The notes beneath the pieces are model-generated. The model ran no database searches. It was not told the origin of the DNA and was given only the letters and a program-made list of their open reading frames with translations. Position numbers and translations under genes: made by a program. A stretch of DNA of 64,000 bases. Source: Litoreibacter roseus. Its GTDB lineage: Bacteria > Pseudomonadota > Alphaproteobacteria > Rhodobacterales > Rhodobacteraceae. The stretch covers positions 124,001 to 188,000 of the forward strand of contig NZ_BLJE01000006.1 in the NCBI RefSeq assembly GCF_009811795.1, in the 5' to 3' direction. The first letter of the stretch is position 1; the number at the start of each line of letters is the position of its first letter. Below, piece after piece: positions 25,943-34,738 of this stretch.

Positions 25943-26425
25943 TTAGTACCGTGCGGGGCGATTGATTGCGGCCGTGCCAATCAGAAGGTCGTGCAGACCT
26001 TGCCCGCGTCCACCCAGAAGCATCATCAAAAGAGAGATCATCTGCGGCAGGAAAAACGCGCTGGCAACCAGATATCCGATAGTGTGTAGCGCTGCGGTTC
26101 CTCCATCAAGGCGCGCGCCTTGATGATCTCGCAGTTCAATGTTGAAAAGGCGCATACCTAAAGTTGCGGATCGGGCTGAAATGGTGGTCACCCGGTAGAC
26201 GACAGCGATCCCCAGATAGATGATGGGAAAGAAAAACCATCCGATAAAAAGGGGAAGCGTTGCCACGATCGCAGACAGTGTGCCGATCAGAATGACATCG
26301 ACAATCCATGCCAGAAATCGCTTGAACGTGACCCCGACGTAGAACTCGGGCTGGGCCACCGGGTCGGGCAGCGCCGTTGTTGAGGCGGTCGTCTGTGGAT
26401 CGAAATTCGTCATGAGACTGGACAT
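25943..26425 (-). CDS. RDD-family membrane protein
   Basis: A 160-residue inner-membrane protein with about four hydrophobic segments. The RDD signature appears in VTFKRFLAWIVDVILIG (Arg and Asp in the first segment), and GLHDLLIGT ends the domain. RDD proteins are of mixed and mostly unknown function; some take part in transport or ion homeostasis. It has a nonpolar N-terminal tail of about 28 residues. The neighbour upstream is another small membrane protein, 71 bases away. Confidence 0.86.
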   Translation of the reverse strand: MSSLMTNFDPQTTASTTALPDPVAQPEFYVGVTFKRFLAWIVDVILIGTLSAIVATLPLFIGWFFFPIIYLGIAVVYRVTTISARSATLGMRLFNIELRDHQGARLDGGTAALHTIGYLVASAFFLPQMISLLMMLLGGRGQGLHDLLIGTAAINRPARY

Positions 26426-26496
26426 GGGGCTCCTCTCGGGCGCTGTAAAGGGGGATCCGCCCGATGGAACCGGGCGGGGATGTTTATCGCGGGCAA

Positions 26497-26898
26497 TCAG
26501 CCTTCGTCAGATCGCGTTTTCTTGGCGGTATCTGCGCGTTCGTTCATGAAGGCGTCAAATTCTGACTTGTCTTTTGCTTCACGCAGCCGTTCGAGAAAGG
26601 CCTCAAAAGCTTGCTGCTCGTCTTCAAGACGCTTCAGCATATCGGCCTTGTAACTGTCGAAGGCGGAGTTGCCGGACGACTTGAAAGCCTGTGGGGACGA
26701 AAAGCGACGACGGGACGTGCAGGGGGCGGAAAACATGCGTTTACTCCAGATCATATAGGCGAGAAGGGCGAGACCGACGGGCCATACGAAAATAAAGCCC
26801 AAAACCATGGCGGCGATCCATGCACCCTTTCCACGTTCATCCAACCATGCTTCGCTGCGCGCGAACCATGATCTGTTTGTGCTGGCGATAGTGTTCAT
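26497..26898 (-). CDS. DUF2852 membrane protein
   Basis: A 133-residue protein with one strong membrane segment (about 25-50, AWIAAMVLGFIFVWPVGLAL) and a polar helical tail rich in Glu, Lys and Asp. The pattern is that of DUF2852, a family almost confined to Rhodobacterales and relatives and of unknown role. I chose ATG 26898 (GAGGAG upstream) over a TTG one codon earlier. It is divergent from the gene at 27103. Confidence 0.85.
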   Translation of the reverse strand: MNTIASTNRSWFARSEAWLDERGKGAWIAAMVLGFIFVWPVGLALLAYMIWSKRMFSAPCTSRRRFSSPQAFKSSGNSAFDSYKADMLKRLEDEQQAFEAFLERLREAKDKSEFDAFMNERADTAKKTRSDEG

Positions 26899-27102
26899 CA
26901 AATGCTCCTCACTGTGTTGCGTTCATGTGAATGTTATTCACATTTACATAGATGGAGATGACGGTTTTGTGTTTCAAGATAAAAACATCCGATTTACGTA
27001 AAAATCCGAAAATGCATCGATATAGGCAAAAACTGCAATTCGTGGTACATTATATAGGGGCCTGGACCCCATTTGTTGATGTTTATTGAGTGAGGTATTG
27101 CC

Positions 27103-27516
27103 ATGTTGTCGCGAACAGCCGCCGTTTTTCTTTGTGGATTTGGATCTCTTTCGATGGGGCCGCTGCCCGCAATCGCCCATGATTACCAAACCTGCATGTC
27201 CTTCCATCTCGCTGATTGTCAGATGTCCGGCGGAGGGGATCCCCTTGGCATCTGTCAGGCACAAGCCGACGCATTTTGCTCGAACCACGGGCATGGCGGG
27301 GGCGGGGGCTTTGATCCGTTCGACGAGCCGGTCCTGGCCATCGAAGACCGCGATGATCAGTTTATCGTCACGTATACTTTCTCGGTTGAAAGCCTGCCGG
27401 ATGACAGCCGCAGGCTGCTGATGCAGACTATCAAGCAAAAGTCGCAGGGGATCGCGCGGGATGTCGCGCTACGGAACATGAGGTTCCGGCACTTCTCAAG
27501 CCGCACGGATCCTTAA
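27103..27516 (+). CDS. secreted hypothetical protein with His/Gly-rich stretch
   Basis: A 137-residue exported protein. The signal peptide covers about 1-25 (ending AIA), and four cysteines (CMSFHLADCQ and CQAQADAFCS) could form two disulfides. A HGHGGGGG run is followed by a beta-rich C-terminal half. I recognise no domain. Histidines and cysteines near one another suggest metal binding, which is speculation. It is transcribed alone; the downstream terminator at 27526-27555 faces the other strand. Confidence 0.75.
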   Translation: MLSRTAAVFLCGFGSLSMGPLPAIAHDYQTCMSFHLADCQMSGGGDPLGICQAQADAFCSNHGHGGGGGFDPFDEPVLAIEDRDDQFIVTYTFSVESLPDDSRRLLMQTIKQKSQGIARDVALRNMRFRHFSSRTDP

Positions 27517-27525
27517 CGCAGCGGT

Positions 27526-27555
27526 AAAAAAGGCCCGCGTTGCGGCGCGGGCCTT
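27526..27555 (-). terminator. terminator of amtB
   Basis: AAGGCCCGCG/CGCGGGCCTT stem (27530-27539/27546-27555) with six T on the minus strand (27531-27526). The reading on the plus strand has only a weak T-run, so it may also stop the gene at 27103. Confidence 0.85.
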
Positions 27556-27576
27556 CTGCTTCTTATGGTAAGCGCC

Positions 27577-28758
27577 TTAAGATGATATGTCGTAGGCCCG
27601 CTCGCCGTGAACAGTCAGGTCGAGGCCGGTCCGCTCCGTCTCTTCATCCACGCGAAGGGGCGTGATCAGAGCTGTAGTCTTGGCGAGAACGAAGGTCACG
27701 ACCACCGTAAAGACACCGACGATGGCGAGGCTTCCAAGTTGTGCCGCCCACGCGCCTTGCCCGAAAGCTGCAATCATGATGGTGCCAAAAATCCCGCCGA
27801 CGCCGTGAACAGCGAACACGTCCAGGGTGTCGTCGATTTTGAAGGTGTTCCGGATGAGGTTCACCGCCTCCTGGCAGAGTACGCCCGCGACCGCGCCGAT
27901 GATCAGTGCCTCAACCGGGCCGACAAAGCCGGATGCGGGCGTAATTGAGGCGAGACCCGCGATTGTCCCGGTGACAAGTCCGACAAGAGAGGCTTTGCCG
28001 TATTTGATCCGTTCCCACGCAGCCCATGTCAGCGATGCGGTTGCCGCAGAGATATGTGTGACGGTCAGCGCCATCGCCGCACCCCCATCTGCGGCCAATT
28101 GCGAGCCACCGTTGAAGCCAAACCAGCCAACCCACAACAGTGCTGCGCCGATCATGACCAGACCGGGGGAATGTGGTGGCTTCGAATGATCGGACCGGGC
28201 GCCCAACATCACAGCCAGAACAAGTGCGGCCAGACCTGCGGTCTCGTGAACAACGATACCGCCCGCGAAATCGCGCACCCCCGTCTCGCCAAAGATACCT
28301 CCATCCGCCAGCATCCCGCCGCCCCAGACCCAATGGACAACCGGCGCATAGCACAAGAGCATCCAAAGCCCAGAGAAGATCATGACAAAGCCAAAGCCGA
28401 TCCGTTCGACATAGGCGCCGACGATCAAGGCCGGGGTGATGATGGCAAACGTCATCTGAAAGGCGAAGAACAGAACCTCAGGTAGGGTTCCACTGAGGCT
28501 GTCAGGGGTGACGCCGCTGAGGAACATCTTGTCCAGACCGCCCCAATAGCCGCTTGTTCCGCTGCCAAACGCGATGGAATAACCCGCGATCAGCCACAGC
28601 AGGCTCATGAGGCACGCGATGGCATAGCAGTGCATAAAGACGCTCAGCACATTCCGCGCGCGCACCAGCCCGCCATAGAACAATGCCAGACCTGGCAGGG
28701 TCATCAACAAAACCAAGGCCGTGGCCACGATGATCCACGCGGTGTCCGCTCCGTTCAT
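27577..28758 (-). CDS. amtB: ammonium transporter
   Basis: Trimeric inner-membrane channel for ammonium of 393 residues with about eleven membrane segments. The twin-histidine pore is present: H171 in VVHETAG and H316 in VFAVHGVGG. The N-terminus begins TAWIIVATALVLLMTLPGLALFYGGL, as in the mature Amt proteins; there is no long signal peptide. No glnK lies next to it in this window, which is unusual. The ntr genes that normally control it sit about 2.4 kb away. Confidence 0.94.
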   Translation of the reverse strand: MNGADTAWIIVATALVLLMTLPGLALFYGGLVRARNVLSVFMHCYAIACLMSLLWLIAGYSIAFGSGTSGYWGGLDKMFLSGVTPDSLSGTLPEVLFFAFQMTFAIITPALIVGAYVERIGFGFVMIFSGLWMLLCYAPVVHWVWGGGMLADGGIFGETGVRDFAGGIVVHETAGLAALVLAVMLGARSDHSKPPHSPGLVMIGAALLWVGWFGFNGGSQLAADGGAAMALTVTHISAATASLTWAAWERIKYGKASLVGLVTGTIAGLASITPASGFVGPVEALIIGAVAGVLCQEAVNLIRNTFKIDDTLDVFAVHGVGGIFGTIMIAAFGQGAWAAQLGSLAIVGVFTVVVTFVLAKTTALITPLRVDEETERTGLDLTVHGERAYDISS

Positions 28759-28915
28759 CTTTCTCTCCGTTTTTTTCTACTGTCCCGATCGGGTCAAAAG
28801 CGGAAACAAGATGCCGGGAAAAGATGCAGGCGTTCGAAAAACCGCACATCAAATAAGCAAAATAAGATTTGCGCGGTTTTTGCACACCTTCCAGTCAGGG
28901 TGCGCAATTTTTAAT

Positions 28916-29398
28916 CTAAATAGAAATCATCTGGGACAACAGCATATCGAACGCGTGCTTCACGGTTGCCGCGCGAACGTGCGATCTGCCAATCGCGCCG
29001 AACTCCACTGTTTCCAAAACCAGACCTTTCGGACCAAGACAGCCGAAGCAGACGCGCCCTTCAGGCTTGTGCTCTGATCCGCCGGGGCCTGCGATGCCTG
29101 TGACAGAAACGCAAAGCGACGCGCCTGACATTTTTGCCGCGCCTTCCACCATCTCCTGCGCCACAGCTTCCGACACTGCGCCATAGGTTTCTAGGGTGTC
29201 AGACGACACATGCAGCATCTGCATCTTTGCCGCGTTAGAGTATGTGACAAAGCCGCGGTCGACCACGTCCGAGCTTCCGGCGATCTCTGTCAGCGCTGCA
29301 GTGATCAGTCCACCAGTGCAGCTTTCTGCCGTGGCAAGTGTAAGCCCTGCCGTTCGGGCAGCATCCAACACGTCGCGGGCGCGCGCATCAAAGTCCAT
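28916..29398 (-). CDS. pncC: CinA C-terminal domain protein / nicotinamide-nucleotide amidohydrolase
   Basis: A 160-residue enzyme that deamidates nicotinamide mononucleotide to recycle the pyridine ring. The conserved core is ATAESCTGGLI near residues 22-32 and VTGIAGPGGSEHKPEGRVCFG. Only the C-terminal CinA domain is present, as in PncC of many bacteria. I chose ATG 29398; it overlaps the pgpA stop by 11 bases, so it follows pgpA in one transcript. Confidence 0.9.
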   Translation of the reverse strand: MDFDARARDVLDAARTAGLTLATAESCTGGLITAALTEIAGSSDVVDRGFVTYSNAAKMQMLHVSSDTLETYGAVSEAVAQEMVEGAAKMSGASLCVSVTGIAGPGGSEHKPEGRVCFGCLGPKGLVLETVEFGAIGRSHVRAATVKHAFDMLLSQMISI

Positions 29399-29870
29399 GG
29401 GCGATCCACGCACCGGCCATCACACAAAGTGCTGCGCCAAACCCGGCAATAACATCGTCAAGCATCACCCCAAGCGCGTCACCGCGTCTGTCGGCCCAAC
29501 CGACCGGGCCGGGCTTCCAGATATCGAACAAACGAAAGGCAATAAACGCGGTGACCACGCCGGGCCAGAGCTGCCAGAACCCGGCTTGCGCATGGGTCGC
29601 CCCAATTGCGACCGGCAAAAGGGCAATCCACTGGCCCGCAAGTTCGTCGATTACAATGTAGCTGGGGTCTTTGTCGGTTCCGGACTGGGTCAGCTTGAGG
29701 GTCGCCCACCAGCCGATTGCAAATGACGCGACGCATCCGACAGCCAGCGCCAACCAGCCGCCCGCAAGAAACACGAGCCACGCCAAAGGGATCGCTGCAA
29801 GGGAGCCCCATGTACCGGGGGCAGGCTTTATCAGCCCGACATAGCCGACAGTGGCAATTGCGCGGATCAT
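29388..29870 (-). CDS. pgpA: phosphatidylglycerophosphatase A
   Basis: Removes the terminal phosphate of phosphatidylglycerol phosphate in membrane lipid synthesis. The 160 residues have about four membrane segments and the family motifs [12 protein letters not shown] near the N-terminus, IDELAGQW in the middle and [10 protein letters not shown] towards the end. Its ATG overlaps the ispDF stop (ATGA). The order ispDF-pgpA-cinA is common in alphaproteobacteria. Confidence 0.93.
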   Translation of the reverse strand: MIRAIATVGYVGLIKPAPGTWGSLAAIPLAWLVFLAGGWLALAVGCVASFAIGWWATLKLTQSGTDKDPSYIVIDELAGQWIALLPVAIGATHAQAGFWQLWPGVVTAFIAFRLFDIWKPGPVGWADRRGDALGVMLDDVIAGFGAALCVMAGAWIAHGL

Positions 29871-31042
29871 GGGCGCACCAAAGTTGCAGTCGCCATGCAG
29901 GCAATGCCCTCACCGCGCCCGGTAAAACCTAGTCGCTCGGACGTTGTTGCCTTGACGCTTACACGGTCAACCGGGATCTCAAGCAGCGTCGCCACGTTTT
30001 CCCGCATCGCGGTTGCATGGGGGCCGATCTTTGGGAGCTCACAGATCAGCGTGCAATCCACATGGGTCAGACGAAACCCCGTTTGCCGGGCCAAATCGCG
30101 GGCATGTTCCAGAAACACATGGCTTGCGGTGCCTTTCCATTTGTCATCAGAGGGCGGAAAGTGTTGGCCGATATCGCCTTGGCACAAAGCGCCATAAATT
30201 GCATCGGTGATCGTATGCAGGCCGACATCCGCATCGGAATGGCCTTGCAGACCGCGATCATGGGCGACCTCGATCCCGCACAGCATCACGTGATCGCCAG
30301 GGCCAAACCGATGCACATCAAATCCGTTGCCGGTGCGTATGTCGGGAAGAGTTGCCATGGTTCCGTCCAAAATCCGTTCGGCCCGCTCGAAATCCTCGGG
30401 CAGCGTTATCTTCAGATTGTCCTCCGAGCCGGGCACGATGGCGATGGTCAGCCCGGCGCTCAGCGCAACCTCTACGTCGTCTGCAGCTACTTCGGAATAA
30501 GTGTCATGGGCCGCAATGATCTTATCAAGATGGAAACCCTGCGGCGTTTGGGCCCGTGCAAGGTGGTCGCGGCTCGTCTTGCCCGTCACTTTGGTGTCGC
30601 TGACAGTCCAGAGTGCGTCCGTTACGGCAAGCCCGGGGGCCGCGCCGTCATGGGTCTTCAACGCGGCGATCACGTCACCGATGATCTTCTGGCTGACGCA
30701 CGGGCGGGCCACGTCATGTATCAGGACATTCCTCGTGGTCGGATCTACGGCAGCAAGTCCGTTACGGACCGAGCCCGCGCGATCTGTGCCGCCATCCACC
30801 AGCTTGACGCCAGCATCCGAGAAGCCGCTGGCGTGTGCAGTGTCATCCGGGTGAATGACCAGAATGATCTCATCGATCTGCGGCATCGTTTCAAAAACGG
30901 AAACAGTATGAGCCACAACACTCTGCCGACCGATCTTTTGCCATTGCTTTGGCAGATCGCCGCCAGCTCTGGTCCCGCGACCCGCCGCGACAATGAGCGC
31001 GGCTGTCTTGATAGGCTGCTCGGGATAGTCCTGTGTATTCAT
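29867..31042 (-). CDS. ispDF: bifunctional IspD/IspF enzyme (MEP pathway)
   Basis: A 391-residue fusion. Residues 12-230 are IspD (CDP-ME synthase, with AAGRGTRAG near the N-terminus and HDVARP in the middle). Residues from about 233 are IspF (cyclodiphosphate synthase, with [26 protein letters not shown] and [15 protein letters not shown]). The fusion is typical of alphaproteobacteria. It makes isoprenoid precursors for ubiquinone and carotenoids. It is the first gene of the ispDF-pgpA-pncC run and is divergent from dusB. Confidence 0.96.
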   Translation of the reverse strand: MNTQDYPEQPIKTAALIVAAGRGTRAGGDLPKQWQKIGRQSVVAHTVSVFETMPQIDEIILVIHPDDTAHASGFSDAGVKLVDGGTDRAGSVRNGLAAVDPTTRNVLIHDVARPCVSQKIIGDVIAALKTHDGAAPGLAVTDALWTVSDTKVTGKTSRDHLARAQTPQGFHLDKIIAAHDTYSEVAADDVEVALSAGLTIAIVPGSEDNLKITLPEDFERAERILDGTMATLPDIRTGNGFDVHRFGPGDHVMLCGIEVAHDRGLQGHSDADVGLHTITDAIYGALCQGDIGQHFPPSDDKWKGTASHVFLEHARDLARQTGFRLTHVDCTLICELPKIGPHATAMRENVATLLEIPVDRVSVKATTSERLGFTGRGEGIACMATATLVRP

Positions 31043-31202
31043 GGTATTCGTCTAAGGGATGGGATGATCGCCTACAATGGCTCGCCGCCACGTGACTAAA
31101 AATTAGGCAGTTGCGGTTTGGCGCCGATTTACGCCCCCCGTAGAATTGCAAAATTGTCCATATAGCGGTAGCGCTTTACCCGATTGCACAAGGATTAATC
31201 AA

Positions 31203-32186
31203 TTGACCATCCGGTTGGCAGATCATGTTCTGACACCTCCCGTTTTTCTGGCACCCTTGGCCGGAATTACAGATTTGCCGTTCCGCAGGCTGGTGTCCCG
31301 TTTTGGGGCGGGGCTGGTGGTCAGCGAAATGGTGGCCAGTCAAGAGATGGTGCAGGCTAAACCGGGCGTGCGAGAGCGGGCGGAGCTTGGACTAGAATTT
31401 GCCAACACTTCTGTACAGCTTGCGGGCCGGGAAGCCGTCTGGATGGCAGAGGCCGCCCGGGTCGTCGAGGCAAAAGGCGCCCGGTTCATTGATATCAACA
31501 TGGGGTGCCCCGCGAAGAAAGTCGTGAATGGCTATTCTGGGTCCGCACTTCTCAAGGATCTCGATCATGCGCTTGGGCTGATCGAGGCGGTCGTTGGGGC
31601 TGTTTCGGTTCCGGTGACGCTCAAGACAAGGCTGGGCTGGGACGATGCGTTGATGAATGCGCCAGAGTTGGCAAAACGTGCGGAAAACGCTGGCGTTCAA
31701 ATGATCACAATCCACGGGCGGACCCGTTGCCAATTTTACAAGGGGCGTGCGGATTGGGCGGCGATCCGGCACGTCAAGGACACGGTAGATATTCCGGTGA
31801 TTGCCAATGGCGATATTACGGATGAGAAAACGGCCCAAGCCGCCCTCAAGCTGTCGGGGGCGGACGGTGTCATGATCGGTCGGGGCGCGCAGGGTAGGCC
31901 GTGGCGTCTCGCCCAGGTCGCTGCTTCGCTTTATGACTCGTCAGCGCCCACCGTTCCCGAGGGAGATGCACTCTCTGACATGGTCATTGCCCATTACGAG
32001 GACATGCTGTCTTTCTACGGAACCATGCTTGGCCTTCGCGTCGCACGCAAGCATCTTGGGTGGTACATGGATGAGGTAGGCACACCGCCCGACATCCGGC
32101 GCACCGTGCTCGTGGAGCGTGATCCGAGCCGTGTTATAGCTCTTCTACCTGGTGCGCTTGCGGGCAGCGCGGCGATCGCTGCATGA
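31203..32186 (+). CDS. dusB: tRNA-dihydrouridine synthase (NifR3)
   Basis: FMN enzyme that reduces uridines in tRNA, historically nifR3 in this operon. The 327 residues form a TIM barrel: [16 protein letters not shown] at the N-terminus, [10 protein letters not shown] with the active-site Cys, [11 protein letters not shown] and ANGDI. The frame opens at TTG 31146, but I prefer TTG 31203 because it starts at [10 protein letters not shown] like homologues and has AAGGA nine bases ahead. No ATG is available nearby. It heads the dusB-ntrB-ntrC cluster. Confidence 0.9.
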   Translation: MTIRLADHVLTPPVFLAPLAGITDLPFRRLVSRFGAGLVVSEMVASQEMVQAKPGVRERAELGLEFANTSVQLAGREAVWMAEAARVVEAKGARFIDINMGCPAKKVVNGYSGSALLKDLDHALGLIEAVVGAVSVPVTLKTRLGWDDALMNAPELAKRAENAGVQMITIHGRTRCQFYKGRADWAAIRHVKDTVDIPVIANGDITDEKTAQAALKLSGADGVMIGRGAQGRPWRLAQVAASLYDSSAPTVPEGDALSDMVIAHYEDMLSFYGTMLGLRVARKHLGWYMDEVGTPPDIRRTVLVERDPSRVIALLPGALAGSAAIAA

Positions 32187-33283
32187 CCGGATCCGTCTTC
32201 GACACTCTGTGGGCTTCGCTGCCCATTCCGGCGCTCATCATTGATGGGGACGATCGGATCTGCGAGGTGAACCCAAGCGCAGAGACGTTTCTCAACAGTT
32301 CCACGAAGCATCTCAAAAATGCACCGGTGTGGGACAGGCTCTACGTGAACGCACCTCTGGAAGAAGCGGTCATTCGCGTGCGCCGCGACGAAGCCCCGCT
32401 ATTTGTGAATACGGTCGACGTGGGCTCGGGTGAACGCCGGCCCAAGCTTTGCAACATTCAAATCTCTACGTTGGCCGACCAACCGGGCTTCGTTCTTATC
32501 CTGCTGGAACCCCGTGAGATCGCGGACCGCATGGGCCGTGCAATGCAAACCAAGACTGCCGCCAAATCTGCCATCGGGATGGCCGAAATGCTGGCCCATG
32601 AGATCAAGAACCCGCTCGCAGGGATTACGGGTGCCGCGCAGCTTCTCAGCATGAGCCTGAGCGGTGACGACATCGAATTGACCGATCTCATCGTGACCGA
32701 AACCCGCCGCGTGGTGAAGCTGTTGGAACAGGTGGAGCAATTCGGCAATCTGCGACCGCCTGCACGCAAGCCGGTGAACCTGCACGATGTTCTGGATAGG
32801 GCGCTGAAATCAGCCGCTGTGGGCTTCGCTGCACATATGAGGATCGTTGACTCCTACGACCCGTCGTTGCCCCCGACATTTGCCGACAGTGATCAGTTGT
32901 TGCAGGTGTTCCAGAACCTCTTGCGAAACGCAGCGCAGGCGTCGGGCGGGCAGGACGGTACGATCACCGTGCGCACCTTCTATGAGATGTCGTTGCGGGT
33001 GGAGCGCCCGGACGGGTCCCGCGGCGCAGTCCCTCTTCAGGTCGAAATCGTCGATGATGGACCGGGTCTGCCGCCCGATCTGGCGTCAGAGGTCTTTGAG
33101 CCTTTCGTGTCAGGGCGTGAAAACGGAACCGGGCTTGGCTTGGCGCTGGTCTCGAAAATCATTGCGGAACATGATGGCTGGATTGCCGTGGACTCGGTCC
33201 CCGGACGAACCGTCTTTCGCATATCCTTGCCTGTCGCGCCGAAGGACAGCATCCCCCAAGATACCCCAAAAAGCGGAGATTAA
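32183..33283 (+). CDS. ntrB: nitrogen-regulation sensor kinase NtrB
   Basis: Cytoplasmic kinase/phosphatase of 366 residues that sets the phosphorylation state of NtrC in response to GlnB/PII. It has a PAS domain (about 10-115), phospho-acceptor H139 in LAHEIKNPL, and an ATP-binding domain with [19 protein letters not shown] and GTGLGLALV. It overlaps dusB by ATGA. The dusB-ntrB-ntrC order is classic in Rhodobacterales. Confidence 0.95.
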   Translation: MTGSVFDTLWASLPIPALIIDGDDRICEVNPSAETFLNSSTKHLKNAPVWDRLYVNAPLEEAVIRVRRDEAPLFVNTVDVGSGERRPKLCNIQISTLADQPGFVLILLEPREIADRMGRAMQTKTAAKSAIGMAEMLAHEIKNPLAGITGAAQLLSMSLSGDDIELTDLIVTETRRVVKLLEQVEQFGNLRPPARKPVNLHDVLDRALKSAAVGFAAHMRIVDSYDPSLPPTFADSDQLLQVFQNLLRNAAQASGGQDGTITVRTFYEMSLRVERPDGSRGAVPLQVEIVDDGPGLPPDLASEVFEPFVSGRENGTGLGLALVSKIIAEHDGWIAVDSVPGRTVFRISLPVAPKDSIPQDTPKSGD

Positions 33284-33286
33284 CCG

Positions 33287-34654
33287 ATGGACGGAACAGT
33301 TCTTGTCGCAGATGACGACCGCACGATCAGGACCGTGTTGACCCAAGCGCTGACACGGGCCGGGTGCAAAGTTCACGCGACCAGTTCCTTGACGACGCTC
33401 ATGCGGTGGGTCGCCGAAGGGAAGGGCGATCTCGTGATCTCTGATGTAATCATGCCCGATGGAAATGGTCTCGACGCCTTGCCAGAGATCTCAGCACAGC
33501 GCCCATCTTTGCCAGTCATCGTTATCTCTGCGCAGAATACCATCATGACGGCCATTCAGGCGACCGAGGCCGATGCCTACGATTACTTACCCAAACCCTT
33601 CGACTTGCCAGACCTGATGAAGCGCGCCTCCCGCGCGTTGGAGAAGAAGCGGGTCGTGCGCGCGCCCAAGGAAGAGGTGGCGGTCGAGACCGGGGATGAT
33701 CTGCCGCTGGTCGGCCGGACGCCTGCGATGCAGGCTCTCTATCGCTTGGTCGCGCGGGTTATGAACACGGATTTGTCGGTCATGATCACGGGCGAGAGCG
33801 GAACGGGCAAAAGCCTGATCGCGCGGGCAATCCACGATTTTTCCGATCGTCGCAACCTTCCATTTGTCACAGCGACCCCCTCTGACCTTGCAACGATCGA
33901 AGGACCAGCGACAGTTCTCAGCCGGGCGCGGGGTGGGGCGATCCTGTTTGACAAGATCGGCGACATGGATGCTGAGGCGCAGGCGCGCATCGTCCGGATG
34001 CTGGACAGCTTCACCGATGATGCCCCACGGATCCTTGCCACCAGCCAGCAGGATTTGATGGAAAAGATGGAAAGCGGCCTCTTTCGTCAGGACCTGTTCT
34101 ACCGGCTTAGCGGCGTGACCATCACCGTGCCATCTTTACGGGAGCGGGTTGAAGACATCCCGCTTCTGACCGAGCATTTTCTGCTGCGGGCTGAACGGGA
34201 CGGCGCGCCGGGACGCAGGTTTGCTGGCGACGCGATGGAGATGATCCGCGCTTACAGCTGGCCCGGAAATGTGCGCCAGCTGGAAAATACGGTCAAACGG
34301 CTGATCGTGACCAGCCCGGAAGAAGAAATCGGCCGTACTGAGGTTCAGCAGGTGCTGGGCAATCAACCCGAGATCGAACCGCTGATGGGCGGTGGTGATA
34401 CCGAAAAGCTGTCCGCCTCAGTCTATAAACACCTGCGTCGATACTTCGATCTGCACGGCGGAGTGTTGCCTCCGCCGGGGCTATATCAGCGGATTCTGCG
34501 CGAAATTGAGCTTCCACTTATCGAGATCTCGCTGGAGGCGACGGGGGGTAATCAGGCTAAATGTGCTGATTTACTTGGGATCAACCGCAATACGTTGCGG
34601 AAAAAAGTCAGTGACCTCGATATTCACGTGACACGACGCCGCAAGTTGATGTAA
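33287..34654 (+). CDS. ntrC: nitrogen-regulation response regulator NtrC, lacking GAFTGA
   Basis: A 455-residue regulator with receiver domain (phospho-acceptor D53 in VISDVIMP), AAA+ domain and C-terminal Fis-type helix-turn-helix ([19 protein letters not shown]). The Walker A is GESGTGKS (169-176). The loop with GAFTGA that contacts sigma-54 is missing: about 40 residues separate the Walker A lysine from [10 protein letters not shown], where E. coli NtrC has about 60. The Walker B reads FDKIGDM, with Lys after the Asp instead of Glu. The Rhodobacter capsulatus NtrC likewise lacks GAFTGA and works with the housekeeping RNA polymerase. The start is three bases after the ntrB stop, with GGAG ahead. 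Confidence 0.94.
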   Translation: MDGTVLVADDDRTIRTVLTQALTRAGCKVHATSSLTTLMRWVAEGKGDLVISDVIMPDGNGLDALPEISAQRPSLPVIVISAQNTIMTAIQATEADAYDYLPKPFDLPDLMKRASRALEKKRVVRAPKEEVAVETGDDLPLVGRTPAMQALYRLVARVMNTDLSVMITGESGTGKSLIARAIHDFSDRRNLPFVTATPSDLATIEGPATVLSRARGGAILFDKIGDMDAEAQARIVRMLDSFTDDAPRILATSQQDLMEKMESGLFRQDLFYRLSGVTITVPSLRERVEDIPLLTEHFLLRAERDGAPGRRFAGDAMEMIRAYSWPGNVRQLENTVKRLIVTSPEEEIGRTEVQQVLGNQPEIEPLMGGGDTEKLSASVYKHLRRYFDLHGGVLPPPGLYQRILREIELPLIEISLEATGGNQAKCADLLGINRNTLRKKVSDLDIHVTRRRKLM

Positions 34655-34738
34655 AACCGCCACAGTCACCGTGGCGAATGGGCGTCAATGCCGTCCTGAG
34701 ATCACATAAACAAGAAGTGGCATGGCGGTAGTAAGCAG

